Source: JAZDRH01 sp047470865
Lineage (GTDB): Bacteria > Pseudomonadota > Gammaproteobacteria > Pseudomonadales > Pseudomonadaceae
NCBI RefSeq assembly: GCF_047470865.1
Contig: NZ_JAZDRH010000002.1
Span: 158,981 to 222,980 of the forward strand
Direction: 5' to 3'
Length of the DNA stretch: 64,000 nt
Positions 43,107 through 53,391 of this stretch are shown here, one piece after another. Below the pieces are notes generated by a model. The model made no database searches and was not told the DNA's origin. It saw only the letters and a list, made by a program, of their open reading frames with translations. How positions within the stretch are numbered: position 1 is the stretch's first letter; the number at the start of each line of letters is the position of its first letter. The position numbers were made by a program, and so were the translations under genes.

Positions 43107-45581
43107 TTGAAGCATATTTTTAAGTTCCTATTTTGGTCTCTGATTGCAACAGTCAGCTCAATTGCACTAGGTGTTAGTGGTGCTTACCTGTACCTGAGCC
43201 CAAAACTCCCCTCTGTTGAATCGATACTCAAAGTAGAACTGCAAATCCCATTAAGAGTCTACAGCAATGATGGCAAACTAATCGCCGAATTTGGAGAAAT
43301 GCGCCGCTCTCCAATACAAACTACTGACATACCTCAAAACTTTAAGCTCGCCCTACTTGCTGCAGAGGATGACAACTTTGAAAAGCATTATGGCGTAGAT
43401 ATTAAAAGTTTAATGAGAGCTGCCTCAGAAATTATAAAAACAGGATCCATTAAAACAGGCGGCAGCACCATTACAATGCAAGTAGCCAAGAACTACTTTC
43501 TAACTAATGAAAAGAGTTTTATTCGCAAGGCCAAACAGATTTTATTAGCTATTCAATTAGAAAAAATGCTAACTAAAGATCAGATCTTAACCCTATATGT
43601 AAATAAAATTTACCTTGGTAACCGTGCTTATGGTATCGAAGCAGCTGCGCAAGTTTATTATGGAAAATCTATTAATGATTTAAATATTGCACAATTAGCA
43701 ATGATCGCCGGCTTACCCAAAGCACCCTCTGCTTACAATCCAATAATAAACCCAGCACGTAGCTTAGAACGACGCAATTGGATTTTGAACCGCATGCTAT
43801 TTCTTGGCTATATTGATAAGGCAACACATGATATTGAAATTGCCCGCCCTGAAATTGCCAAGTTACATATAACTCAACCGGACTTAAATGCACCTTATGT
43901 AGCAGAAATGGCGCGTGCTGAAATGGTCGCACAGTATGGCGGCGAGGCCTATACTGATGGCTATACTGTCATTACTACAGTAGATTCCGCAAAACAAAGC
44001 TTTGCCAACCAAGCGGTATTCCAAGGACTGATTGATTATGATCAACGCCACGGTTTTCGCGGCCCTGAAGCGCGTTTAGGCAACATTGAGCAAGGCTCCG
44101 CCCTAAAAGAGCTCGCCAAGTTTATCAATCTTGGCGGTTTAGAGCCGGTACTTGTTACTGAGATCACGACTACAGGTATCACGGTTGTATTGCGTAATGG
44201 CAGCCAGCGTCAAGTTGACTGGGCAAGCATGAAATGGGCGCGTCGATACCAAAACGCAAACAGTATGGGACCAGCACCAAAACAACCAGCTGACATTGTA
44301 CAAGTGGGCGACATTGTTCGCGTCCAGCTAAATGACGATCAAAAAACTGCGCTGTTCTCCCAGATTCCACACGCAGAAGCAGCACTAATATCACTGCACC
44401 CGCACGATGGTGCTATTGATTCATTATCTGGAGGCTTCTCATTTGAGCAAAGCCACTATAATCGCGCCTTACAAGCCAAACGCCAACCAGGCTCAAGCTT
44501 CAAACCCTTTGTTTATAGTGCAGCTATTGATGCAGGCATGACCGCCGCAACCATTGTTGATGACGCGCCAATTGAAATCTATGAACCTGGTATGCCAAAA
44601 GCATGGAAGCCACGTAACTCAACCAACACTTTCCTTGGGCCTATCCGCGTGCGCGAAGGGCTATATCGTTCTAGAAATATTGTCACCATTAAACTGCTAG
44701 AGGCCGTTGGTGTAAATAAAGCCATTGACTATATCGCCCGCTTTGGTTTTGATCCTGAAGCGCTACCTCGAAACCTAACGCTAGCACTTGGCACGGCAGA
44801 CGTCACTCCGATGGAAGTGGCTACAGGATGGGCTGTGTTTGCCAATGGCGGCTATAAAATTGAGCCTTATATTATAGATCGCATCTATGATCGCACAGGC
44901 AAACTCATTTATCTGGCCAATCCTGCACGCACTCCGCAAGGCATTAGTAACCACCAAAAACAGCTAGAGGGAAAAGTAACTCAAGTTATACCCCATAGCG
45001 AGATCAGCAATGAAACCCCATTAGCACTAGAGCTTCCAAAGCAAATAGAGCCTTATAAAGAAGCCGAACTTATTATTGATGAGCGTACTGCTTATATCAT
45101 GAATAGCATGCTACAAGATGTGGTTCGACGTGGCACTGCAGGCAGAGCCTTAGCGCTTAAGCGCACAGACTTAGCCGGCAAAACTGGTACCACCAATGAC
45201 GCCAAAGATACGTGGTTTAGTGGTTATAACCCAGACATCATCACAACCGTTTGGACAGGCTTTGATCAGCCACAGACACTAGGCCGCCGCGAGTGGGGAA
45301 GCAACTTTGCCTTAGCTATATGGATTGATTACATGGGTAAAGCACTAAAAGATGTGCCTAATAAGGCCTATAAAGAGCCTGCTGGGATGAAGACGCTACG
45401 TATTGACCCAACCTCTGGACTACTCGCCCGCCCTGGCACACCGGGTGCTTATTATGAGTTGTTTAAAAATGAAGACCCAGCACCGCCAATGCAAGGTGAA
45501 TACGATGATCTACCATCCTTCAACTCTAATCATTCACCTTACGGTGCTCCAGCTCATAATGCACCAATAGACATGTTCTAA
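43107..45581 (+). CDS. ponA: Penicillin-binding protein 1A
   Basis: This 824-aa bifunctional enzyme polymerises and crosslinks peptidoglycan. It has an N-terminal membrane helix, a GT51 glycosyltransferase (AAEDDNFEKHYGVD, GGSTITMQVAKNYFL), an OB-like insert, and a transpeptidase with SxxK in PGSSFKPFVYS, YRSRN and KTGTTNDAKD. Start is TTG 43107; a weak GGAAG site precedes it. The gene diverges from pilM as in Pseudomonas. Confidence 0.95.
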   Translation: MKHIFKFLFWSLIATVSSIALGVSGAYLYLSPKLPSVESILKVELQIPLRVYSNDGKLIAEFGEMRRSPIQTTDIPQNFKLALLAAEDDNFEKHYGVDIKSLMRAASEIIKTGSIKTGGSTITMQVAKNYFLTNEKSFIRKAKQILLAIQLEKMLTKDQILTLYVNKIYLGNRAYGIEAAAQVYYGKSINDLNIAQLAMIAGLPKAPSAYNPIINPARSLERRNWILNRMLFLGYIDKATHDIEIARPEIAKLHITQPDLNAPYVAEMARAEMVAQYGGEAYTDGYTVITTVDSAKQSFANQAVFQGLIDYDQRHGFRGPEARLGNIEQGSALKELAKFINLGGLEPVLVTEITTTGITVVLRNGSQRQVDWASMKWARRYQNANSMGPAPKQPADIVQVGDIVRVQLNDDQKTALFSQIPHAEAALISLHPHDGAIDSLSGGFSFEQSHYNRALQAKRQPGSSFKPFVYSAAIDAGMTAATIVDDAPIEIYEPGMPKAWKPRNSTNTFLGPIRVREGLYRSRNIVTIKLLEAVGVNKAIDYIARFGFDPEALPRNLTLALGTADVTPMEVATGWAVFANGGYKIEPYIIDRIYDRTGKLIYLANPARTPQGISNHQKQLEGKVTQVIPHSEISNETPLALELPKQIEPYKEAELIIDERTAYIMNSMLQDVVRRGTAGRALALKRTDLAGKTGTTNDAKDTWFSGYNPDIITTVWTGFDQPQTLGRREWGSNFALAIWIDYMGKALKDVPNKAYKEPAGMKTLRIDPTSGLLARPGTPGAYYELFKNEDPAPPMQGEYDDLPSFNSNHSPYGAPAHNAPIDMF

Positions 45582-45597
45582 TTAATTGCCAAAAACT

Positions 45598-45628
45598 AAA
45601 AAGCCCAGTTCACAAAACTGGGCTTTTT
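45598..45628. terminator. Bidirectional terminator between ponA and maeB
   Basis: Arms AAAAAGCCCAGTT and AACTGGGCTTTTT with a 5-base loop end in T runs on both strands. It serves the convergent ponA and maeB. Confidence 0.9.
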
Positions 45629-45648
45629 ATTACCTCCAAACAACTATA

Positions 45649-46917
45649 TTAGTTGCCAAACACATCATCAACAGACTTTAGCGGATAATGCGCTGGGTAG
45701 CCTAACTTAGCTACACCTGATTCAATAGCTGCTTTCGCTACTGCATCAGAAATATAGGTAATTAAACGAGAATCTAAAGGTTTTGGAATAATATACTCAC
45801 GGCCAAATTCTAAGCTTTCTAAGTTATAAGCAGCCAACACTTCTTTAGGTACTGGCTCTTTAGCCAATGATCTTAGCGCTTCAACAGCTGCAATTTTCAT
45901 TTCCTCGTTAATGCGCGTTGCACGCACATCTAGTGCCCCACGGAAAATAAAAGGAAAGCCCAAAACATTGTTTACTTGGTTTGGATAGTCTGAACGGCCT
46001 GTTGCCATAATCACATCAGAACGTGTGGCATGAGCGAGTTCTGGTTTGATTTCAGGATCAGGGTTAGCACAGGCAAATACAATTGGATTTGGCGCCATGC
46101 GCTTTAGGTTATCTGCTGACAATAAGTCAGGGCCAGACACGCCCACAAAAACATCAGCCCCATCACAAGCATCCGCTAAAGTACGCTTATCTGTTTCATG
46201 CGCAAATACCGCTTTATATTGGTTTAAATCATCGCGACCAGCATGAATTACACCTTTACGATCAACCATATAAATATTTTCTACATTGGCGCCCATACTC
46301 ACTAACAGCTTCATACAAGCCGTTGCTGCAGCACCTGCACCCAAGCAAACAATTTTCGCGTTTTCTAGGTTTTTTCCTGCAATTTCAAGAGCATTTAGCA
46401 AGCCTGCGGCTGTTACAATTGCAGTTCCATGTTGATCATCATGGAATACTGGAATATCGCATTGCTCAATCAGTAGACGCTCAATTTCAAAACACTCAGG
46501 TGCTTTAATATCTTCTAAATTAATACCACCAAAGGTAATAGATATGCGCTTAACTGTATCAATAAAGGCTTGTGGACTTTCTGCGTCCACTTCAATATCA
46601 AATACATCAACTCCTGCAAAACGCTTAAATAAGACACCCTTGCCTTCCATGACGGGCTTTGACGCCAAAGGTCCTAAATCGCCAAGACCTAAAATGGCAG
46701 TACCGTCAGAAACTACCGCAACAAGATTACCTTTACCTGTGTATTTGAACGCTAGGTCTGCATCACGGGCAATTTCACGCACTGGCTCAGCCACCCCTGG
46801 GCTATAAGCTAGGGCAAGATCACGCGCAGTGGCAGTTGGTTTTGTTAGCTCAACGCTTAGCTTACCTGGACGAGGCTCAGCATGGTATTGAAGAGCGGCT
46901 GTTTTTAGATCTGACAT
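45649..46917 (-). CDS. maeB: NAD(P)-dependent malic enzyme, short form
   Basis: The 422-aa enzyme converts malate to pyruvate and CO2. It has LALAYSPGVAEPVREIA, GLGDLGPLASKPVMEGK, FHDDQHGTAIV and the nucleotide fold VCLGAGAAATACMKLL. It lacks the C-terminal phosphotransacetylase domain of E. coli MaeB, as do Pseudomonas homologues. ATG 46917 (MSDLKTAALQYH) is chosen over the upstream frame to 47019. Cofactor preference cannot be read reliably. Confidence 0.92.
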   Translation of the reverse strand: MSDLKTAALQYHAEPRPGKLSVELTKPTATARDLALAYSPGVAEPVREIARDADLAFKYTGKGNLVAVVSDGTAILGLGDLGPLASKPVMEGKGVLFKRFAGVDVFDIEVDAESPQAFIDTVKRISITFGGINLEDIKAPECFEIERLLIEQCDIPVFHDDQHGTAIVTAAGLLNALEIAGKNLENAKIVCLGAGAAATACMKLLVSMGANVENIYMVDRKGVIHAGRDDLNQYKAVFAHETDKRTLADACDGADVFVGVSGPDLLSADNLKRMAPNPIVFACANPDPEIKPELAHATRSDVIMATGRSDYPNQVNNVLGFPFIFRGALDVRATRINEEMKIAAVEALRSLAKEPVPKEVLAAYNLESLEFGREYIIPKPLDSRLITYISDAVAKAAIESGVAKLGYPAHYPLKSVDDVFGN

Positions 46918-47118
46918 ATTAGTATTCCGCTTAAACTGGATATTATTTTTACCTGTCTGAGCATACGCAAGAAGATGCTGAACGACAAGATGCCAATCAA
47001 ACAAAAGTAGAATACGCACAAAACAGTAAGTTTTTTTATAAATAGCGCAATAAACAGTGCATTTCTCTAAATACAGTTTTTTTATTTTATTTTTTACCTA
47101 AGCACTACTAAAAGATAC

Positions 47119-47148
47119 AAAAAAGGCGCTTCTCAAAGCGCCTTTTTT
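47119..47148 (-). terminator. Terminator after rpmE
   Basis: A stem AAGGCGCTT/AAGCGCCTT flanked by A and T runs lies 40 bases after rpmE. A second short hairpin (CTCCTAG with CTAGGAG, 47152-47172) lies between. Confidence 0.85.
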
Positions 47149-47188
47149 ATGCTCCTAGATAACACCTAGGAGATTTGGTATTGGTTGC

Positions 47189-47401
47189 TTATTTAGAACC
47201 GAAAACACCAAAACGTTGCTTAAAGCGATCAATACGACCACCAACGTCTAATACTTTTTGTTTGCCTGTATAGAAAGGATGGCATTCAGAGCACACGTCG
47301 ATGTTGATGTCTTTACCAATAGTAGAGCTAGTTTCAATTACGTTGCCGCAGCTGCAAGTAGCCTTAATAGCTACGTAATTTGGGTGAATTTCTGGTTTCA
47401 T
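47189..47401 (-). CDS. rpmE: 50S ribosomal protein L31, zinc-binding form
   Basis: The 70-aa protein has the four zinc cysteines of the C+ form (ATCSCGN at 16 and 18, VCSECHPF at 37 and 40), plus HPNY at the start and the KQKVLDVGGRIDRFKQRF block. The C+ form is the zinc-replete version; a C- paralogue is not in this window. Confidence 0.97.
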   Translation of the reverse strand: MKPEIHPNYVAIKATCSCGNVIETSSTIGKDINIDVCSECHPFYTGKQKVLDVGGRIDRFKQRFGVFGSK

Positions 47402-47595
47402 AGGTCAATCCTCGGTAGTGTCGTGCCGCCACCTAACCTTATTGCTAAGTACCGCACGAAGAAGCCGAGCATAATAACAGAGGGAAATAATCTTGAAAAC
47501 AGAATTTATATCGTCTGTAGAAATCAAACAATGTCTACAATTTGCAATAATTTTGTAATCTTTTAGTAATATGATGCTTAGTTATTGAGGATTTA

Positions 47596-49818
47596 TTGGT
47601 TAGTATCATGATTGCAACAGACCCCACCAGTACAACTACCTCGCAGCTACCACAAGCAGCCGCGGATACGCCCACGGAGAGCGGCATGAATAATGAAGTA
47701 AGAACACGCCCTGTAGCCAATAAAGCAACTGACTCCTCTGCTGCTAACTTGGACGATCCTTCATTTTACACGCACCGTGAACTTTCACAGCTACAGTTTA
47801 ATATTCGCGTATTAGAGCAAGCACTGGATGACTCCACCCCTCTACTTGAACGTTTAAAATTCTTACTTATTTTCAGCAGTAATTTAGATGAGTTTTTTGA
47901 AATTAGAGTGGCTGGCTTAAAAGAGCAAATTGCCTTTGCACGGGAAAAACGTGATGCAGATGGTTTATCGCCAACAGAAGCTTTAGCCCAAATTAGCTTA
48001 ATTGCTCATGAACAGATCGCCCGCCAATATCAAATCCTAAACGAGGTTTTATTACCTTCTTTGGAAAAAGAAAAAATTCGCTTTATTCGTAGACGCCACT
48101 GGACTGCAAAAATAAAAACTTGGGTAAGACGCTACTTTAAGGAAGAAATAGAGCCTATTCTTAGCCCAATTGGCCTAGATCCAACACACCCCTTCCCATT
48201 ACTTGTTAATAAAAGCTTAAATTTTATTGTAGAGCTTGATGGCACAGATGCCTTTGGACGTGATTCAGGATTAGCTATTATTCCGGCACCGCGCAGCCTG
48301 CCGCGAATTATTAAAATACCGGATGAAATCGTAGAAGACGGTGTCAACTACGTATTTTTATCCTCCATGATACATGCTCACGCCAATGATTTATTTCATG
48401 GTATGCAAGTTAAAGGCTGCTATCAATTTCGCCTAACACGCAATGCTGACTTATCGCTTGACCCTGAGGAAGTGGATGATCTAGCTCGTGCCTTACGTGG
48501 TGAACTGGTCCAACGCCGTTTTGGTGACGCGGTACGTTTAGAAGTCGTTAATAGCTGCCCTACACATCTGGTTGACTACCTTGTACGCCAATTTAACTTA
48601 ACGCAACAAGAGCTTTATCTGGTTGACGGCCCTGTTAACCTAACTCGTTTATTCAGCGTTACAGGACTTAAAAGCCACCCGCACTTACAATTTCCACCTT
48701 TTACACCGGGCTTGCCTAAACCGTTATTAAGCAAAATTACTAATATCTTCCAGCTTATTAGCCGACAGGATTTATTACTTTATCACCCGTTTGAGTCCTT
48801 TACTCCTGTTGTCGACATGCTGCGGCAAGCAGCCAAAGATCCAAACGTATTAGCTATAAAACAAACGCTGTACCGTACAGGTGCTAATTCAGAAATCGTA
48901 GATGCATTGGTAGAGGCAGCACGTAATGGCAAGGAAGTTACTGCCGTTATTGAAATTCGTGCACGTTTTGATGAGGAATCAAACCTCGCTCTGGCTGCTC
49001 GCTTGCAAGCAGCAGGCGCGGTGGTTATTTATGGCGTAATTGGTTTTAAAACCCATGCAAAAATGATGCTTATCTTGCGCCGAGAAGGCTCTGAATTAGT
49101 TCGATATGCGCACTTAGGCACAGGTAACTATCACGCCGGAAACGCACGCCTTTATACCGACTACAGCTTGCTAACTTCTGACGATGCCCTGTGTGAAGAT
49201 GTTGCTAAGCTCTTTGGTCAGTTAATTGGGATGGGAAAAATTTTACGCATGAAGAAGCTTTTGCATGCGCCCTTTACCTTACGTAAAACACTACTTGACT
49301 TAATTGCTCGCGAAACTAACAACGCACTACAAAATAAGCCTTCACGGATCATTATTAAAGTCAATTCATTGACAGATGCACGCATGATTAAGGCACTCTA
49401 TAAAGCCAGCCAAGCAGGCGTGCCAATTGATTTAATTGTGCGCGGCATGTGCTGTTTAAGACCCGGAATTCCTGGTGTTTCAAGCACCATTACCGTTCGC
49501 TCTGTCATTGGCCGTTTTCTAGAACACAGTAGAGTCTATTACTTTCTTAATGCAGAAGCGGATGAGCAGATTTATTTATCTAGCGCTGACTGGATGGAAC
49601 GCAACCTGGATCGTCGTGTTGAAACCTGCTTTCCCTTAGAAGGTAAACGTCTTATCAACCGTGTCAAAAAAGAGTTAGAAACCTATTTAGCAGATAATAT
49701 TCGTGCTTGGGTGCAAAATAGTGATGGTTCTTATACCGCTATCAGCCCTACAGGTACTCAGCTAATACGCAATTCGCAGCAAAGTTTGCTGGAAAAATTA
49801 ACCTCCGTAGCTAAATAG
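47596..49818 (+). CDS. ppk: Polyphosphate kinase 1
   Basis: PPK1 makes inorganic polyphosphate from ATP. The 740-aa protein reads closely like Pseudomonas Ppk after a variable N-terminus: YTHRELSQLQFNIRVLEQAL, FSSNLDEFFEIRVAGLK, and the phosphorylated His in IGFKTHAKMMLILRRE with a second His in the HSRVYYF region. TTG 47596 has a GAGG site at good spacing; ATG 47608 is a possible alternative that shortens it by four residues. Confidence 0.95.
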   Translation: MVSIMIATDPTSTTTSQLPQAAADTPTESGMNNEVRTRPVANKATDSSAANLDDPSFYTHRELSQLQFNIRVLEQALDDSTPLLERLKFLLIFSSNLDEFFEIRVAGLKEQIAFAREKRDADGLSPTEALAQISLIAHEQIARQYQILNEVLLPSLEKEKIRFIRRRHWTAKIKTWVRRYFKEEIEPILSPIGLDPTHPFPLLVNKSLNFIVELDGTDAFGRDSGLAIIPAPRSLPRIIKIPDEIVEDGVNYVFLSSMIHAHANDLFHGMQVKGCYQFRLTRNADLSLDPEEVDDLARALRGELVQRRFGDAVRLEVVNSCPTHLVDYLVRQFNLTQQELYLVDGPVNLTRLFSVTGLKSHPHLQFPPFTPGLPKPLLSKITNIFQLISRQDLLLYHPFESFTPVVDMLRQAAKDPNVLAIKQTLYRTGANSEIVDALVEAARNGKEVTAVIEIRARFDEESNLALAARLQAAGAVVIYGVIGFKTHAKMMLILRREGSELVRYAHLGTGNYHAGNARLYTDYSLLTSDDALCEDVAKLFGQLIGMGKILRMKKLLHAPFTLRKTLLDLIARETNNALQNKPSRIIIKVNSLTDARMIKALYKASQAGVPIDLIVRGMCCLRPGIPGVSSTITVRSVIGRFLEHSRVYYFLNAEADEQIYLSSADWMERNLDRRVETCFPLEGKRLINRVKKELETYLADNIRAWVQNSDGSYTAISPTGTQLIRNSQQSLLEKLTSVAK

Positions 49819-49831
49819 CAAAACAACCAAC

Positions 49832-49861
49832 AAAAAGCCGAGCTATTTAGCTCGGCTTTTT
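49832..49861. terminator. Bidirectional terminator after ppk
   Basis: Arms AAAAAGCCGAGCTA and TAGCTCGGCTTTTT form a strong stem with T runs on both strands, between convergent ppk and the CoA-transferase gene. Confidence 0.9.
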
Positions 49862-49875
49862 GGTTTTACTATCTA

Positions 49876-51369
49876 TTATTTAGGTAGCATTTGACCTGTT
49901 GCTTCTAGGTTTGCATACCACTGGAAAGCTTCTTGTAGCAAATGCGGTGTTTGGCCGCCTTTGGCACAAGCACGATCAAAGTAATCATTTAGCGCTGCAC
50001 GATATTGCGGGTGAGCACAGTTATCAATAATAACGCGTGCACGCTCACGTGGAGCTAAACCACGCAAGTCAGCCAAGCCTTGCTCTGTCACAATCACATC
50101 AACATCATGTTCATTATGATCAACATGCGGCACCATAGGCACTACGCTAGAAATTGAACCACCTTTAGCCAGCGACTTAGTTACATACACAGAAATATGC
50201 GCATTACGTGTAAAGTCACCAGAGCCACCAATACCGTTCATCATCTTGGTGCCGCTAACATGCGTTGAGTTTACGTTGCCATAAATATCCACTTCAAGTG
50301 GTGTATTCACTGCAATAATGCCTAAACGGCGAACAATTTCTGGATGGTTCGAAATTTCTTGCGGACGCAGTACTAGCTTATCTTTGTACTTATCAAGATT
50401 AGCCATCACTTGTTTGTTCATTTCTTCCGATAATGTGAATGAACAACCTGAAGCGTGCTCTAATTTTCCTGCATCAAATAGCTGGAAAGTTGAATCTTGC
50501 AGCACTTCAGAGTACATGGTTAAACCTGTGAAATTTGACTTCATCAGGCCATGCATTACAGCGTTAGCAATGGTACCTACACCCGCTTGCAGTGGTAACA
50601 AGCTGTTTGTTAAACGACCTTGCTCTACTTCATTCTCTAAGAACTTAATCAAATGATCGGCAATAGCCTGAGTTTCTTCATCTGGTGGCAGCACATTAGA
50701 GTAAGAGTCTGGCATATCATGCACAACAATAGCCGCAATCTTTGCAGGATCTACAGGAATGTACGGCAGGCCAATGCGTTGCTCCACTGTTTTCAGTGGG
50801 ATTGGGCTACGATTTGGGCGCATTTCTGGGTAGTAAACATCATGCAAACCTTCAAGCTCAGCTGGGTGGCTAAGATTTAGCTCAATGATTACTTTATCTG
50901 CATTTTCAACAAAGTTAGCTGAGTTGCCTACTGAAGTGGTTGGTACAATGCCGCCATTTTCAGTAATAGCACAAGCTTCAACAATAGCTACGTTTACTTT
51001 TGGAATTTGACCATTACGTAATGCTTCAGCTGTATCTGACAAATGCTGATCAATAAACATAACTTCGCCATTGTTCATGGCTTTACGTAATGCTGCATCT
51101 GACTGGAATGGCATACGGCGCGCCATTAAGCCAGACTCTGTCATAATCTTATCCAGATCGTTACCCAAGCTTGCGCCTGTCAAAATGGTAACTTTAAGTT
51201 TTTCTTTTTTTGCACGTTCAGAAAGTGCAATAGGTACAACCTTGGCTTCACCAGCACGGGTAAAACCACTTAAACCTAGAACCATTCCATCGGAAACGTG
51301 TTTTGCAGCTTCTTCAGCTGAAACAATTTTGCTCTGCAGAGCAGGCATGCGAATACGATCACTGTGCAT
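49876..51369 (-). CDS. Acetyl-CoA hydrolase/succinate CoA-transferase family protein
   Basis: The 497-aa protein belongs to the class I CoA-transferases related to Acetobacter AarC and clostridial Cat1. It has an N-terminal phosphate-loop region (VLGLSGFTRAGEAKVVP), the probable catalytic Glu in LTMYSEVLQDS (about 295), GIGGSGDFTRNA and VTEQGLADLRGLAPRERA. AarC-type enzymes move CoA from succinyl-CoA to acetate; hydrolase annotation is often historical. Substrates here are inferred. An upstream inverted repeat may regulate it. Confidence 0.88.
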   Translation of the reverse strand: MHSDRIRMPALQSKIVSAEEAAKHVSDGMVLGLSGFTRAGEAKVVPIALSERAKKEKLKVTILTGASLGNDLDKIMTESGLMARRMPFQSDAALRKAMNNGEVMFIDQHLSDTAEALRNGQIPKVNVAIVEACAITENGGIVPTTSVGNSANFVENADKVIIELNLSHPAELEGLHDVYYPEMRPNRSPIPLKTVEQRIGLPYIPVDPAKIAAIVVHDMPDSYSNVLPPDEETQAIADHLIKFLENEVEQGRLTNSLLPLQAGVGTIANAVMHGLMKSNFTGLTMYSEVLQDSTFQLFDAGKLEHASGCSFTLSEEMNKQVMANLDKYKDKLVLRPQEISNHPEIVRRLGIIAVNTPLEVDIYGNVNSTHVSGTKMMNGIGGSGDFTRNAHISVYVTKSLAKGGSISSVVPMVPHVDHNEHDVDVIVTEQGLADLRGLAPRERARVIIDNCAHPQYRAALNDYFDRACAKGGQTPHLLQEAFQWYANLEATGQMLPK

Positions 51370-51437
51370 CGGGATACCTCTGACACCCGTGGTAAGGGGA
51401 AGTATATTCTTCCCTCTTAATGGATTTTATGGACATC

Positions 51438-51466
51438 CTTAAGTAAAAGCTGTGCCTTTACTTAAG
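51438..51466. promoter_or_regulatory. 10-bp inverted repeat upstream of CoA-transferase gene
   Basis: CTTAAGTAAA (51438-51447) and TTTACTTAAG (51457-51466) are perfect inverted copies with a 9-base gap, about 70 bases before the start codon at 51369. It may be an operator or a leader hairpin. Confidence 0.45.
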
Positions 51467-51565
51467 CATATTCAAGGCAAGACAACTCAGTGTTAGCCCC
51501 ATAATGTTTATGTAAGCACATAGCGAACTAACAAGTCAGTTATACAATGGTCACCCTTGCCTGAA

Positions 51566-51599
51566 ATAAAAAAACCCAACTCCGCAGCGAAGTTGGGTT
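51566..51599 (-). terminator. Terminator of pnt operon
   Basis: Arms AACCCAACT and AGTTGGGTT are followed on the minus strand by a run of seven T, 25 bases after pntB. Confidence 0.85.
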
Positions 51600-51624
51600 C
51601 TGTTCAACAAGCAAAGGCTACTAC

Positions 51625-53082
51625 TTACTCAATAGATTTTATCATATCTTCTAATACTTTTTTCGCATCGCCAAATACCATCATGGTTTTATCCAGATAG
51701 AACAGTTCATTATCTAAACCGGCGTAGCCACTTGCCATTGAGCGCTTGTTGACAATGATGGTTTTTGCTTTATAGGCTTCTAGAATTGGCATGCCTGCAA
51801 TAGGTGACTTTGGATCATTCTTTGCAGCAGGGTTAACTACATCGTTAGCGCCCAATACCAATACCACATCCGTTTGCCCAAATTCGGCGTTGATATCGTC
51901 CATTTCAAAAACTTGCTCATACGGTACTTCAGCTTCTGCTAATAGCACGTTCATATGCCCTGGCATACGCCCAGCCACGGGATGGATCGCATATTTTACG
52001 TTCACACCTAAAGCAGTTAGCTTTTCTGACAACTCCATTAAAGCATGCTGAGCACGAGCAACGGCTAAACCATAGCCTGGTACAATAATGACAGAGTCAG
52101 CATTGGTTAGTAAGAATGAAGCATCATCCGCAGAACCTGATTTAACCGGACGTTGCTCTTGCGCAGCCTGAGTACTTGAGGTGTCGTCAGCACTAGCACC
52201 AAAGCCTCCTAGAATCACATTCAAAAAAGAGCGATTCATAGCTTTACACATGATGTAAGACAAGATAGCTCCGCTTGACCCCACTAAAGACCCTGCCACA
52301 ATCAGCATAGAATTATTGAGTGAAAAGCCAATACCTGCAGCGGCCCAGCCTGAATAGCTATTAAGCATAGAAACCACAACTGGCATATCAGCACCACCAA
52401 TTGGGATTATAATCAGCACGCCAATGACAAAGGCTAACAGCACCAACACAAAAAATGAAAATAAGGAGCCTGTTAAGGTGAAATGAATACCAAACAGTAC
52501 AATCACAACACCTAAAATCAGGTTAATTCTATGCTGATTCGAAAATACCACAGGCGCACCTTGGAACACGCGCAGCTTATATTTTCCTGAAAGCTTACCG
52601 AAAGCAATCACAGAGCCCGAAAAGGTAATGGCACCAATGGCCGCCCCTAAAAATAATTCTAAGCGATTACCTGTAGGAATAGCATCTTGAATATGCGCCA
52701 CAATACCTAAGGATTGCGGTTCGATAACAGCGGCAATAGCAATACAAACAGCTGCCATACCAATCATGCTATGCATAAAGGCTACTAGCTCAGGCATTTT
52801 GGTCATTTCGACACGTTTAGCCATCATGGCGCCAACAGCGCCACCTACTAGCAAACCAAAGAACACATAACTAACGCCTGCGGCAAAGGAGCTTTCTTGT
52901 AACTGATCACTTAGATTGGCAATTAAAAATAGCGTTGTCACAACAGCTATCGCCATGCCTACCATGCCAAATAGGTTGCCTTGGCGCGAACTCGTTGGAT
53001 GAGATAAGCCTTTTAATGCTTGGATAAAACAAACGGAAGCAACCAAATACAACAGGGTAATAACATTCATACTCATAGCCAT
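51625..53082 (-). CDS. pntB: NAD(P) transhydrogenase beta subunit
   Basis: The 485-aa membrane protein has about nine helices (domain II) and the C-terminal NADP-binding domain III (IIVPGYGLAVARAQHALMEL, HPVAGRMPGHMNVLLAEA, VLGANDVVNPAAKNDPKSPIAGMP). The complex uses the proton gradient to make NADPH from NADH. ATGs at 53082, 53076 and 53070 are all possible starts. Six bases after pntAB. Confidence 0.95.
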   Translation of the reverse strand: MAMSMNVITLLYLVASVCFIQALKGLSHPTSSRQGNLFGMVGMAIAVVTTLFLIANLSDQLQESSFAAGVSYVFFGLLVGGAVGAMMAKRVEMTKMPELVAFMHSMIGMAAVCIAIAAVIEPQSLGIVAHIQDAIPTGNRLELFLGAAIGAITFSGSVIAFGKLSGKYKLRVFQGAPVVFSNQHRINLILGVVIVLFGIHFTLTGSLFSFFVLVLLAFVIGVLIIIPIGGADMPVVVSMLNSYSGWAAAGIGFSLNNSMLIVAGSLVGSSGAILSYIMCKAMNRSFLNVILGGFGASADDTSSTQAAQEQRPVKSGSADDASFLLTNADSVIIVPGYGLAVARAQHALMELSEKLTALGVNVKYAIHPVAGRMPGHMNVLLAEAEVPYEQVFEMDDINAEFGQTDVVLVLGANDVVNPAAKNDPKSPIAGMPILEAYKAKTIIVNKRSMASGYAGLDNELFYLDKTMMVFGDAKKVLEDMIKSIE

Positions 53083-53088
53083 AACCCC

Positions 53089-53379
53089 TTAGCGTACTTT
53101 TTTCTTAAACATTTGCAGCATTCGGCGCGTCACTAAAAAACCGCCAAACACATTAACTGCCGCTAACACTACAGCTAACAACCCCATGATTTTGCCAAAT
53201 GGTGTTACTGTTAATGCCGCCGCCATCATCGCACCTACAATAACAATGGCTGAAATTGCATTTGTCACAGCCATTAAAGGTGTATGTAACGCTGGCGTTA
53301 CATTCCATACCACGTGATACCCAACATAAATGGCCAGCACGAAAATAATCAGGTTGAAGATTCCGTCAGAAATTTCCAT
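53089..53379 (-). CDS. pntAB: NAD(P) transhydrogenase alpha subunit, membrane part
   Basis: The 96-aa protein supplies three membrane helices (IFNLIIFVLAIYVGYHVVW, TPLMAVTNAISAIVIVGAM, GLLAVVLAAVNVFGGFLVTRRML). In E. coli this is the C-terminal part of PntA; here the alpha subunit is split in two genes, as in Pseudomonas and Rhodospirillum. ATG 53379 has a GAGGT site; a GTG at 53391 is in frame. Confidence 0.93.
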   Translation of the reverse strand: MEISDGIFNLIIFVLAIYVGYHVVWNVTPALHTPLMAVTNAISAIVIVGAMMAAALTVTPFGKIMGLLAVVLAAVNVFGGFLVTRRMLQMFKKKVR

Positions 53380-53391
53380 GGTACACCTCAC

